Shown one piece after another: positions 20,047-30,437 of a stretch of DNA of 64,000 nucleotides. Origin of the DNA: Dipteris shenzhenensis (taxonomy: Eukaryota; Polypodiophyta; Polypodiopsida; Gleicheniales); assembly GCA_047967505.1 (NCBI GenBank), contig CM106540.1. The stretch is one strand, 5' to 3'. Within the stretch, counting starts at the first letter, position 1. Each line of letters opens with the position of its first letter. The notes below the pieces were generated by a model. That model did no database searches. It saw nothing but the letters and a program-made list of their open reading frames with translations, and was not told the DNA's origin. The position numbers and the translations under genes were made by a program.

Positions 20047-20307
20047 TAGTTTCGCTGGCGAAACTAGTGAACACTAGTTTCGCTGGCGAAACTACCACTT
20101 GTGCAATTGAATGGAGGTCGATTGATCAAAGGTGCACACGAGCTGTGGAGGGAGCATTTGTGGCATAGCTCTTATCAATCTCGATGTCACGAGTCATATG
20201 CGAGACGAAACCTAGGTGCAGGACTGGATCACCTAGTTTCGCCAGCGAAACTAGTGTTCACTAGTTTCGCTGGCGAAACTAGTTGTTAGTTTCGCTGGCG
20301 AAACTAG
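20045..20307. repeat. Palindrome cluster, left group (five copies)
   Basis: Copies at 20,045-20,068, 20,073-20,094 (end clipped), 20,233-20,255, 20,260-20,283 and 20,287-20,307. Each is an 11-bp arm ACTAGTTTCGC, a 2-bp centre TG or CA, and the reverse complement of the arm. Adjacent copies are joined by GTGAAC or GTTC. The centre dinucleotide flips between copies, equivalent to the unit being inserted in either orientation. The sequence between 20,095 and 20,232 has no feature. Confidence 0.85.
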
Positions 20308-20309
20308 GG

Positions 20310-21045
20310 GAATTAGATGTAACCATATAGAAGGGGGGAATATTAAGAAGAGGAAACAAGGTTGTAAAAATATATAGAAAAAAGGTTAAAAGACTCCTTT
20401 TTTTTTTCTTTAAAGACTAGGGGGGAAATTTTACCTTTTAGCAAAAGTAACGAAAAAAGAAAAGGGAGTGACAGCTTCTATGAGAGCGTAAAATTAAAAA
20501 GCGCTTTGGAACAAGTAATAAAAAAAGAATTAACTAAGGTGCAAGCTCATGTTAGAGAAAGACCAATAATACATTAAAAAGGTTAAATAGAGCTTAGAGT
20601 TATAGCAAATCTAAAAAAGAGGGAGGGGTTTTTTTTTAATGAATTAAAGTAAAGGACTTAAAGAGGGAGGGAGGGGGTATAGATTTATCAATAAGGGAAT
20701 CACTAACAATATGAAAAAAAGGGGGGAGGGGAGGGGCATGACTCCATAGCGCAAAGTAAGCTAAAACTAAGGGTTAAGGTCCTAATATATAGAAAAGAAA
20801 TTAAAACATTATAAAAGGACATATGTTATGAAAAAAAGGGGAGCTTAGAGTTTAATGAAATTTATATAAAAGCAAAGCAAGGCAAAATCAGTTTACATAA
20901 AGTAAGAAGAAGGGAGGATTGTAAAAAAAGAAGGGGACAGGGTTTTTCGAGATCTAAGAGAGGGGAGGGGGGGTAGTTAATAAGAATTAGCAAGGTGAAA
21001 AGTAACCTATGAATCCTTAGTTCCAAGGAGAGGAGAAGGCAGCCT
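20310..21045. other. Purine-rich, gene-free spacer between palindrome groups
   Basis: The plus strand is A/G-rich with repeated GGGGGG and AAAAAAGG runs and many AAAGG or GGAGGG steps. No open frame longer than about 60 residues, no splice-bounded exon and no recognisable domain is seen. Confidence 0.6.
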
Positions 21046-21048
21046 ATT

Positions 21049-21151
21049 ACTAGTTTCGCCAGCGAAACTAGTGTTCACTAGTTTCGCTGGCGAAAGAACA
21101 CTAGTTTCGCTGGCGAAACTAGTGTTCACTAGTTTCGCCAGCGAAACTAGT
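21049..21151. repeat. Palindrome cluster, right group (four copies)
   Basis: Copies at 21,049-21,072 (centre CA), 21,077-21,095 (right arm clipped), 21,100-21,123 (TG) and 21,128-21,151 (CA), joined by GTTC or GAAC. Same 11-bp arms as the left group. Three further copies lie at 21,357-21,380 (intact), 21,564-21,584 (one base changed in the right arm) and 21,616-21,639 (intact core). Confidence 0.85.
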
Positions 21152-21356
21152 GAAGGCGTAGGCGTGGGCGTAGGCGTAGGCGTAGGCGTAGGCATGGGTG
21201 TAGGCGTGGGCGTGGGTGTAGGCGTAGGCGTAGGCATGGGCGTGGGCGTGGGCGTGGGCGTAGGCATAGGTGTAGGCGTGAGCGTGTTCAATGAAACTAG
21301 GCATGGGCGTGGGTGTAGGCGTGGGCATGGGCGTAGGCGTAGGCGTAGGCGTGTTC
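21152..21356. repeat. GGCGTA/GGCGTG hexamer array
   Basis: About 33 tandem hexamers of the form GGYRTR run between two palindrome copies, interrupted once at 21,279-21,300 by GTGTTCAATGAAACTAGG, itself a degraded palindrome fragment. It reads as Val-Gly or Pro-Thr dipeptides in different frames, but there is no reason to think it is translated. 21,400-21,545 is a CTCTTTCTCTG-type pyrimidine tract. Confidence 0.85.
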
Positions 21357-22117
21357 ACTAGTTTCGCCAGCGAAACTAGTGCCAACGAAACTAGTCTTCT
21401 CTGCCTCTTTCTCTGGCTCTGCCTCCCCTTCTCTTTCTCTGAACTAGTTTCTCTTTCTCTGCCTCTGCCTCTTCTTCTCCCTCTCCCTCTCCACCCTCCT
21501 TTCTTCCACTTCCGTTTCCCTTCGACCTTCCTCCTTCGCTTAGTTTCGTTTTTTCCGCCCTGTTTAGTTTCGCCAGTGAAACTATAGTTGTGAACTCCAA
21601 ATGAAATGGCCTCCAATAGTGTTTCGCCAGCGAAACTATGATGTCTTTACTTTTTCCTACCACCTTCAATCCATTAACCTTCTTGAGCTCTATTATTTCA
21701 TTAGAACTAATGATGGCATCATGTCCATGAATTTTTCTCTCGCAACTATTCCATCCTTTGGTATGATTGTTTTTAGAGTAAAAATTATACTAGGGATACA
21801 CACCCATTTAAGGCCTCTTCGGCAAAGATTATATGAGTAGATTCTTCTGAATTGGCGGTTACAAGGACTTGTGTGCTTGGGACGTGGTGGTGGCAATGAA
21901 TGTGGTTATATTATGAGTTTGATCGTCTAGCTGATTTAGTATCAAAGAACAATGATGGCCTCTTTCTATGCTTTTACACTACAAGTGCAGAGTTGGTTAG
22001 TATAGAGTTCGAAAGGAGACAAGTGCGTGAACTACCGTTTGCTCACATGCTTACTCACTTGTGCCTCGTTTGCTAGCAATAGATCTCAAAACTGGTAATG
22101 ACTAATTTTCCTTTCAC

Positions 22118-25100
22118 TTGAAGGAAGGGAGATTGTGTTCCATAAGCTCCATGGATTTTGCAATTGTGTCCAATGACAATAGGTCGAAGACACTGCAAGT
22201 TGCAACAACTAATGGTGTTGCACGCATTAGTAGGGAATACCTTCACTTAGCATTTGGACTTTCACCAAGCTCAATCTCTTTGCATCAACTACTTGATAGC
22301 AAGTGTGACGACTTGTCCTTTGAGGTTCCCTTTGTAGGTGAGGAGTCCTTGTTTCATCTTGACACTCAGTTTGGAACCACCTTCATTGTTAGAGGTGTAA
22401 AGCTTTTGACAGAAATCAGTAAGGAAGTGTCGGATAAAAAACAAGTAGATGAACAATCCGATAAGACCATGAGTTTGGTTCCTCTCTTGAAAAACCTTCC
22501 TGCAAGAAGTGCACTCAAAAAAGCTATGGACATTGTAACAACAATACAAGAAGTTGATGCACTTCCAGTAAAGTATGATGCCAATATTTTGTTTGAGCTT
22601 CCCGCTTCGGACCTCCCTAACCGTGCTGAGGGGACAGAAACCAAATACGACAGCCATGTTTGGACGAATGATATAACAAGTAATATGACAGGATTTGATG
22701 GTTTAGTTAGAATTCGAAGATGTGGTGGGCATCTACAATGCAAAAACATATTTTGTCCTTACTTGGAGAGAACCAAAGAGGCCAATGAGAAGCATTGGAA
22801 AGGGAGACTTTCACGAGTGTGTCCTCAAAGATCATATGTTGGCGAAAATAGTACTCTTAAGTGTTTGCATTGTGGTGCTCGTCCTTTCTGCAAGCAAGAG
22901 TGCCCATGTAGGCTATTCTTATGTTACCCACACCCCAAGGGTGATACACAATTTAAGAGGTGTGTTATACACTCAGGGTATCATTTGCATCCCGTTGGTG
23001 AAGGAAGTTCTAGAGGTGCTGTGAAGGAAGTTAAGGCTAGGTTGACTAAGCTCATACAAATAGATGGGATGGGAAGACCTAAAGCCTTGCAAAAAACATT
23101 AGCAAAAAAAATAATATTGGATGCCGTCATTCAAGATGATCCGAAAGCCATGAGTGATGCTGAATCGACATCATTACTAGAGAAGATTACTCCAACTTTG
23201 GACAAGAGAAGGTATGTGCATACTTGTCCTTTTAATGTGATTAAAAGTACTCAAGTTTTTATGAAAAATAAGTAATGGGATTTTGATGCTACATGTTCTT
23301 AACTGTAGGCTCGCACGTTGGAAAAGGGAGGCCCAAATTGAAAGTGGATCCTTTGCAGATGGTTATGATGCTCTTTTACAACTGAAAAGAAAGTGTGTAT
23401 ATGATTATTTTCAGAGCATGGTGTTCCCTGGGCAACTTGAATTTTCTTCATTTGAAAGATGTCATGTTTTCAAGATGTCTACCAAGGGACATGGTAGTGG
23501 TGTTGATCTAGTGAACAAGATGAGGCCAGGTGGAGAGTTAGGATCGTGCTGGGTTTGCTTTGATTTTGTCAAACGTATGCATGATTGGAATACAATGGCA
23601 TGCCATGTTTACAACTCTTTTGTTCAAGAGCTACAGACTATTGCTATTGGGGATTTCAAGGTTGAGGATACAGAAGCCCAGATCCTTTTTTGGGAAATGT
23701 TAAATAGAGTCATGGAGAAGGAGGGATTCCCAAAGCCTCAATTTAAAGGGTTTATGGCTGATGAGGCACAAGCAAATTGGCGTGCAATTAGAATGGTATT
23801 CAATGGTGATGCCAATAAGGTGCTCAAAGAAAAAGAGAGATCTTGCTTATTCCATTGGGAGAAAAGCTTGGAAAACCATGCTAAGTTCCTTCCATCATTT
23901 GATCGTGAGGAGTTCAAGCTAAGGTGTAGACAGTGGAAGAATGCTCCATCTCAAGAAGCTGCAGACATCGAGTTGAAAAACCTCCGTTCATGGTTCAAGC
24001 ATCATGCACATAAGAAGGACATCTCCATTTTAGAAACATGGATTGTGTGGTGGCATGCAAGAGTGGCTCATTGGGGAGAATACATTCTCAAGGTAGGTCT
24101 ATTGTTATTTCATTCACAACTTTATTGTTTTTTGATTATTGGAAACTAATCTATGTTGTGGCACAGGGCATGGAGGGACCTGACCAGTTTTTAGTTCCTA
24201 GAGCCAACCTTGCAGAGTCAGTCCATGGAAGTTGGTTGGCATCGAATGACGGAGTGAAATATGTCACACTAAAAAATGCTTGTGAGACAGATATGACGGG
24301 TGCTTTGCTGCAAACTGCAAGATACACAGAATATCTAAAGGGACTACACTTGGGTTGTGGACCTAGTTTGGAAAAGCTATCTCGAAGGCACTCTTATGGG
24401 GACATAGGGAGCAACTCATGCAAGTTCATTGATCTCAGTAATGAGGTGGCTAGCAAGGTGGATGCAACTATTGGAGGTCAAGATTGTATGGGTGATTTGA
24501 AGACTGTGAGAAGGAAGCGATCAAAATCTTTCTCAGAAGCAGTGTATGCAAATGATTCACATCGTCGAGAATACCAGTATGTAAATCAGCCAAGAAAGAG
24601 AAAACAAAATACCACACCAATCTTGAAAACAAATCAATATGTTGAAGAAGAGGTAGTACACAAGACTATGTGGGCTATAAGAAGAACTAATGCAGGTAGT
24701 GAGGTGAGGTGTCAAGGATACTTAGAGGACAAAGGAATCAAATGCCACAAATTGATAGATCACAAGGGTAGGACGGGAAAGAGAGGTGTTCCTGCACCTA
24801 GCTTTTTTGGGAGAATCAACACCAAAGCAGGCATTCGAAGGCAATTGATTTGGTTTTGTGGGGATAACATGGACCACACATGGACGCCATCAAATTGCAT
24901 TGAAGGAAAACCACCTGAGGTGCCGAGGGAGTGACCTATTGAGAAGGGGACAAGCCTGGATGAGGAAGAAATGAGGTTATTAGTAGCTGGAGGATTTAGA
25001 TTAAAAAAGCAATGCACTAGGGCCAAATCTGCTGATTTAACAAGTAGACCGAGCACAAGGGATGGCATGGTTGTGGAATGGGTAACTGAGGTGACATGTG

Positions 25101-25432
25101 AAATGAGAACAAGGATAGCTAAGTCTATTTCCTTGGAATGTGTTGTTCACAATGTTAATATAGTTGTCCCTAGAGAGCATGTGGAGTACTTAGTTTCCAC
25201 TCCAGGATCACGTAGAAAAGGGAGCAAGTACAATGTTGTGGTTTCAGTGTTTCCATCATGCACATGTCTGGACTTTATGGGCCATTCTCAAGGGCAAAAC
25301 AGATATATCCCATGCAAACATCTGTATTACATCTATATGCAATACTTGGGTCTAGATGAGAAGATACACATGTTCATTCACCAATCTGCACTAAGTAGGC
25401 AAGAACTCTACCAAGCTCTACCTGCTTGCTAA
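22118..25432 (+). pseudogene. MULE-like transposase with N-terminal zinc cluster and C-terminal SWIM finger
   Basis: Exons end 23,211 | 23,309-24,092 | 24,167-25,432. First ATG in frame is 22,151; an acceptor at about 22,123 suggests an earlier exon. Exon 1 carries a Cys/His cluster (CPYLERTK, CLHCGARPFCKQECPC, CYPHPKG, HSGYHLHPV). Exon 2 carries an RNase-H-fold-like core: MHDWNTMACHVYNSFVQELQ, DTEAQILFWEMLNRVMEKEG, FKGFMADEAQANWRAIRMVF and RSCLFHWEKSLENH, like the D..C-x2-H segment of MULE transposases. Exon 3 ends in a SWIM motif, CTCLDFMG...YIPCKHLYYI (C-x-C...C-x-H). One TGA at 24,932, where CGA would fit, splits exon 3; otherwise the frame is intact. With 9-bp TSDs around the element, a Mutator-type transposase is the best reading. 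Confidence 0.62.
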
Positions 25433-25897
25433 GAAGGGCGTTTATCTCTACTTGTGGTTATATTAAAGGAACTTGCATAGGTGCATACAAATATTGTATG
25501 ACCATTGTAGCTTGTGTTGACTTTTTGGGTGCATTTTGATAGTCATTTGCTTGACACAATATAGCTATATGTATGTAAACAGTATTTTGTTGCCCACAGC
25601 TTCTTTAAGAGTTGTGTATGAACAATGTATTACTCACCACACTATAGTTTTCGGTGACCTTTTGGTGTGTTTGAATGGTCCTTTTATAGAAATCTATCCA
25701 TGTCTCTCAATTCAATCTTCCTGAGATTCTAGACCATTTGACTATAAATTGTTTGGAAGAAATATTATTTTTACTTTATTTTTTTGCACATGATGTTTAT
25801 TGAAAAAATATATATATTGAAGGTATCAAATTAGACTTAACTAAAGGTCCACTGCTCAGATCGCTCGTACGTTTTTGCTCGGAAAATGCTCGTCCCC
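25433..25897 (+). other. 3' flank of the transposase and right end of M1
   Basis: AT-rich sequence with no gene, presumably the transposase 3' untranslated region. It ends in the GAGC-motif terminal repeat at about 25,850-25,897. Confidence 0.5.
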
Positions 25898-26089
25898 CCT
25901 TCCTAGAGACAAAGAGGCAAGATGCGCATTTCACATAGGAACAAAGCCATGGTTTATTTAAATGGAGGCCATGGGAGTGACGGTCGATTGGGCTGAGGTG
26001 GTTGCTCGCACATAAGTCTACTCCTACTTGTAATCTCACTTTTTAAATTGTTTTATTCTTTAAGTTCCAATCTAATTTCCAATTAATAT

Positions 26090-26500
26090 GGTTTTACTCT
26101 TAGAGTGCAAGCTCGAATGTCCCATCAGTGAAGGTGAGCAGTGATGACGAGTGATTTGGCTTACACGGCTTCGATGAGAGCCAAGGATCAGGCATAGCTC
26201 ATGAGGGCCAAGGAATAGGCCAGCGTGACCATGATGAGAATGAGGACAAGGATGATGATTCTGATGAGCAGTAGCAATAGTAGTATTATTAGTAGTTTGT
26301 ATATACTTTCACATGTATATGCTTCTATATGTCGACTCGTTTGAGAGATTTTGTATCACCCTTTTCAAAAGGGTAATTTTGTAACAAACAATGTTGTATA
26401 TCTTGGACATGTATATGCTTCTGTCGCTTAGCTCATTTGAGCAATTTTGTATCACCCTTTTCACAAAGAAAATTTTGTAAAACAAACAACATTCTTTTGT
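26090..26500 (+). pseudogene. Acidic terminal exon and duplicated 3' UTR in CACTA X
   Basis: After a CTTAG acceptor near 26,102 the plus strand reads SVKVSSDDE, a TGA, then FGLHGFDESQGSGIAHEGQG and HDENEDKDDDSDEQ before a stop at about 26,273. It resembles the acidic tails of CACTA genes and lies in X outside M1. Two ~85-bp direct copies follow (26,312-26,400 and 26,406-26,495), both containing CATGTATATGCTTCT and ATTTTGTATCACCCTTTTCA. Confidence 0.4.
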
Positions 26501-26506
26501 AATTAC

Positions 26507-26582
26507 TTAAAAAAAAACATTAAAGGGGCAAAACAGGGCTTGTTGTGGCCCTGTTTAGCCCCACTAATGTTTTTTTTAAGTT
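26507..26582. repeat. 30-bp-arm hairpin near the CACTA X right end
   Basis: The left arm AAAAAAAACATTAAAGGGGC continues AAAACAGGGC, and faces GCCCTGTTTAGCCCC followed by ACTAATGTTTTTTTT. About 27 of 30 arm bases pair around a ~9-base loop (TTGTTGTGG). It lies just inside the subterminal region of X. Confidence 0.7.
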
Positions 26583-26754
26583 TTTGTTAATCGTCGCTAT
26601 TTAGTGTCACTATATAGCGATGCTTATATAGCATCCGTTCTTTTTTTATGCTAACAGCGATGTAAATACTGACCTTTGCGCCCATCAAAAAAAAAACTTT
26701 TTAGTGTAAAAAAGGATAGTATTTTTGTTGGAAAAGGGCCTGTTCCTTGTAGTG
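26583..26754. repeat. CACTA X right terminal and subterminal sequence
   Basis: On the minus strand this starts CACTACAAGGAACAGGCCC and contains ATATAGTGACACTAAATAGCG and AAATACTGACC-like segments that also occur near the left end (AGTGTCACTATAAAGTGAC; CATACTGACCTTT at 7,590-7,605). Termini beginning CACTACAAG are the hallmark of plant CACTA elements. Confidence 0.78.
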
Positions 26755-26757
26755 ACC

Positions 26758-28386
26758 CTCAACATCTAAGAGCACTTCTAAAGGATATTCATGTAGATTG
26801 GCTACTTGACGAAATGGAGAGAGCAGAGAGAGATGAGGGGATGCATATCACAATGCAAGAATGGGAGTATGCTAGGGGATGCATGAGCAAGGTCGGTATA
26901 TAGAATGTTATGCATAAGTTAGGAGCTTTTAACAATTTAGATTGCTTATTTAATTGATTTTGTCTTGGTGTAGTGTACTATGTTCAATGCTATATCGTGT
27001 GAGGGCAAGCATTTTTGGACACAACGGATTGATGATAAGAGAAACACACAAGATTGCGGCATCATTGCTAGCTTTGAGGGAGCCAATGGAGCCATAAATG
27101 ATTATTGTGGCATAATCCAAGATATTGTTAAGCTTGACTTTCGACGCTTCTTTGTGTATGTTTTGGATGTCAAGTGGTTTGAGGACATGGTGGAAAGAGG
27201 CCCTAATGCAACAAGCAAATGCCATGCAAGTGGCTTTGTAACTATTGACTTCACAAAGTTTTGGCAAAGTAAGAAGGACACACCAGTACTACCGTAACAA
27301 TGTGAACAGGTATTGTACACACATATAAAATTACTCACTTAAATATTTGATATTTTCAATGCAAGGAAAATAACATGATTGTATTTGTGTTTGAATTAGG
27401 TTGTCAATCAACCAATGGTGGATAATAATAGGTGGTGGCATGTCATACCTATTATGCCATGTTCCAAAGTGATGTATAGTAGTACATCTACTAATATGGA
27501 GCATATGGAAGATGATCATGGCCATGGAGGTGATAATGACGGTGATACAAGAGAGGACGATGATCATGAGATAGGAGATACAGATATTGAGGCCATTACC
27601 CATGAGGATGAGCCTACCATTGGTGATGCTGATGTATGCTCCGGGGTCCAGCAGGCTTCCATTGGAGTAGGCTGAGATTGCCCATACCTTCCCCTCCTCC
27701 TCACCAACACTATCATATGCACTTTATGAGCCACCTTCACAGACCTACACAAGTGGAAAACTTTTTAGCCTCCCCTTGGGATAACTTTTTGGCCTCCCTT
27801 ATGGAAGGTCTTAGGGCATTTTCACTCATGGCCCCTACTTCGAATTGCTTCTGGATATTACATTCCATAAGTTAGCTCTATCTTGGACTGCAAGCAATAG
27901 ATTTCTTCCCTTGGTTATGTTGTTGATGTTACACATGTATTAGATCTCAACATTGGTTTGGATTTTAAAGTAGATAGTTTGGCAAGGGTTGATCTCATTG
28001 AGGATGAGATCTAATTGTAGCCCATCATTGATATTGGCAAAACTATTTTACATATTGTCTCATTCTCCTCACCTCAATTTTTGTATATGTGGGTTTGCCA
28101 AAAAGCATTGATATTTTTATTAAAATTATGTGCTTTGGATGTAATCATGGGCAATGTTTGGAAAGCAGTGATGAACATTTATCATCCTACACCGAAATAT
28201 CACTTTCTATATTCTCTGTTTCTCATTTATAAAGGCGTCTAAATCCGTGTCTAAATCACAGTGCAGATGCGCGAATAGACGTGCTATTAGATGCACCTGT
28301 ATTTTCACTATTCTAGCTATGCCCATAGATGCGCCCACTATTTTGCACACCTATCAAGCATGTCTATAGTTGCTTTGTCTTGTTGT
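26758..28386 (+). pseudogene. CACTA element Y, right part: DUF4216-like end and subterminal repeats
   Basis: Homologous to 10,639-12,093. The sequence reads WLLDEMERAERDEGMHITMQ, then an exon with HFWTQRIDDKRNTQDCGIIA, DYCGIIQDIVKLDFRRFFVY and DVKWFEDMVERGPNA, the DUF4216-like C-terminal domain of tnp2 transposases, and later RWWHVIPIMPCSK. A stop follows DTPVLP. At about 27,640-27,960 a ~300-bp insertion relative to the other copy interrupts the acidic tail. ATAGATGC/GACGTG units follow at 28,200-28,385. Homology ends at about 28,386, where copia sequence starts, without a terminal TAGTG, so Y is truncated there. Confidence 0.75.
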
Positions 28387-29211
28387 ATTAAAGATGATTC
28401 TAGATGACATTGATAAACTAATCCAAAGTCAGTAGTTCCTTTCAAATACTTTAGAACACGTTTTGCTACAAACCAATGTTGCATTGAGGGAGCAGTCAGA
28501 TATTGACCTAGAAAGCTGGTAGTAAAAATAATATCTGGTCGAGTGTTCAACTCGACAAACTATAAGCAGCCAACAAGATTGGCATAGGGTTGATGTGAAG
28601 CCACAAGGTCATGAGTCAATTGAGTATTAAATTGGTAGAGATCACAAGATAAGGACTGGTCTCGCAGAGTGAGCATTGATCAAGCCAAACTTTTGAACTA
28701 CATCTTGAATGAATTTTGTTTGTCAAAGTAGCAGAATTTCCTTGTGAAACGATATCGTTGAACTTGAATACCAAGACATATATGAATGAATGTCACCAAG
28801 ATCAACCATATCAAATGCTGAGGATAAAATTTTCTTGACATGTTGCAGGAGACCAAGATTGTTGGAAACAAGTATGGTGTCATCCACATAAAGAGCACAT
28901 GATGACAAAAATAGCATGATCACATTTGACATATAAGTTGGGTTCAGAGAAACAAAAGTGGAAGCCTTGAGATGTGAGAAACTAATTAATTTTTATGTAC
29001 CAAGAATGGGAAGCTTATTTTAAACCATAGAGAGTACAATGAAGCAACAAACAAGATGGTCCTGTGACCAAAAACTATAAACCCTTCTGGCTACTCCATT
29101 TAAATCTCCTCTTTAAGATCTCCATTAAGAAAAGCAGTTATCAAATCCATTTGATGAATCTCAATATAAAATTGAATAGCAAAATCCAAGAGTACCCCAA
29201 TGCTTGTACTA
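28387..29211 (-). pseudogene. Ty1/copia reverse transcriptase and RNase H linker, 3' part of a split element
   Basis: Read on the minus strand: STSIGVLLDFAIQFYIEIHQ, MDLITAFLNGDLKEE, PEGFIVFG, then the catalytic CALYVDDTILVSNN (YVDD box), KILSSAFDMVDLGDIHSYMS, and after a rearranged stretch NTRPDIIFTTSFLGQYLTAP and RVLKYLKGTTDFGLVYQ. These are consecutive blocks of a copia reverse transcriptase. Multiple stops and frame changes show decay. The upstream part is at 44,097-45,790, beyond M2. The RNase H part is lost at the junction with CACTA Y near 28,387. Confidence 0.82.
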
Positions 29212-29865
29212 GAGGCAGTCGATAGAGCGAGCGAGGAAAAGCGAGCGGGCCCAAAAAAGCGAGCGAGCTTTTCCACAATTTCCTTATCGAGGTATTCAAC
29301 ATAGCTTTGTGGAAACCACTATTTGGAAAAATTGTCGAAAATAAAACTTATGTCACTATGTGTAACTATACCAATATTGCGAATTATAGTCTACCTTAAC
29401 TTCCAATTGGAGCCATACTCACATTATGCAACAATAGTATGTAGTTTGAAAGAAACCGAATTTCCACTCCAAAGCGGATTCCATTACTAATACAACGATT
29501 CTTTTGCATTTGAAATGGGTCTTATTATCAAACTCCTTCAATAATCAAAACAAATGCGTTGCTTGATATGTTGAACTTAGTAACATAAACATCACTTCAC
29601 CCATATGTGGGGAAAAAAAACTTTCTGTAGACTTCATAGCATGGGATTGCATCAACACTTATGACATTCAAAATGGTTCTTCTTATTAAAAGTGTTATCA
29701 ACCATGAAAGAAAATGTTTAAAAATAGTTCACCCATATGTTGAAAAACCCAAGTGTCATTTATGACATTCAAAATTGTTCTTGCAACCATCCTGTATTTC
29801 CTAGAGATTTTGCCCATACTTCCAACCCCTTCCCTTCAACCACTAAGAGGTATCTAATAGTTTTA

Positions 29866-30225
29866 TAGAACACTTGAGATATCATCACCTCCTAATACAA
29901 AACCATTATTACTATTTGTAGAACACTTGAGATATCATCACCTCTTAATACAAGACCATTCTTACTATTTGTAGAACACTTGAGATATCATCACTCCTTC
30001 CCTTCAGCCACTAAGAGGTACCTAATACTTTTGTAGAACACTTGAACCATTCTTACTATTTGTAGAACACTTGAGATATCATCACCTTTTAATACAAAAC
30101 CATTCTTACGGTTTGTATAACACTTGAGATATCATCACCTCTTAATATAAGACCATTCTTAGTATTTGTAGATCACTTTAGATATCATCGTCTCTTAATA
30201 CAAGACCATTCTTACTATTTGAGAG
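29866..30225. repeat. 53-bp tandem repeat in M2
   Basis: Six to seven copies of a unit beginning TAGAACACTTGAGATATCAT, with CACCTCTTAATACAAGACC and ATTCTTACTATTTG. One copy (29,974-30,034) carries an insert CCTTCAGCCACTAAGAGGTA that also occurs at 29,830-29,860, and one is truncated to about 27 bp. Confidence 0.8.
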
Positions 30226-30272
30226 ATTAATGGATTAAAGGTTTGAAGCTCATAGGAGACGAAGGAAGAGAA

Positions 30273-30437
30273 AGTCAGTTTCGACATGAGGACAATAAAA
30301 CTAATTGGAATATTTTGACTTATGTATTATACCTTTTTGAAGACTATGAATTTAAGTCAGTTTCAACATTAGGATGATAAAACTAATTAGAATATTTTGA
30401 CTTATGTATTATATATTTTTGAAGACTATGAATTTTA
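30273..30437. repeat. 82-bp direct duplication in M2
   Basis: Two adjacent copies share AGTCAGTTTC, ATAAAACTAATT, AATATTTTGACTTATGTATT and TTTTTGAAGACTATGAATTT, differing at about eight positions. The remainder of 30,438-32,430 is AT-rich; no gene or repeat family was recognised there. Confidence 0.75.

Larger units (their letters stand above)
13170..25897. mobile_element. Mutator-like element M1 (12.7 kb), carrying a SWIM transposase and a ParB-methyltransferase gene
   Basis: The 9-bp sequence CCTTCCTAG is present directly before 13,170 and directly after 25,897, the TSD length typical of Mutator-like elements (MULEs). The left end reads GGGTGCGTACATATTATGAG. The right end, read inward on the minus strand, is GGGGACGAGCATTTTCCGAG. 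Both continue with spaced GAGC motifs in the same register for about 50 bp (GAGCGGAAAC, GAGCGGAT, GAGCAG against GAGCAAAAAC, GAGCGAT, GAGCAG). Inside are the SWIM transposase gene reading toward the right end, the ParB-methyltransferase gene, two host-gene fragments and a palindrome cluster. The short, imperfect terminal repeats are the weakest point. Confidence 0.7.
7432..26754. mobile_element. CACTA (En/Spm) element X, nested in CACTA Y and split by MULE M1
   Basis: The left end is CACTACTACACACGAGCC. The right end, read on the minus strand, is CACTACAAGGAACAGGCC, the canonical CACTA terminus. Both are flanked by the 3-bp duplication ACC (7,429-7,431 and 26,755-26,757). Removing X and one ACC joins ...GTGTGCCATACC to CTCAACATCTAAGAGC, matching the unsplit homologous sequence at 10,624-10,650 inside X itself. 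Subterminal sequence near both ends carries GTGTCACTATA-type motifs and arrays of short ATAGATGC/GACGTG units. Without M1 the element is about 6.6 kb. It encodes a tnp2-type ORF2 (plus) and a divergently oriented ORF1 (minus), both decayed. Confidence 0.85.

Noticed and set aside
20045-21151. Regularly spaced short palindromes considered as a CRISPR array.
   Set aside because: The spacing is not regular, the repeats are full palindromes rather than repeat-spacer units, there are no cas genes, and the context is an intron-containing plant genome.
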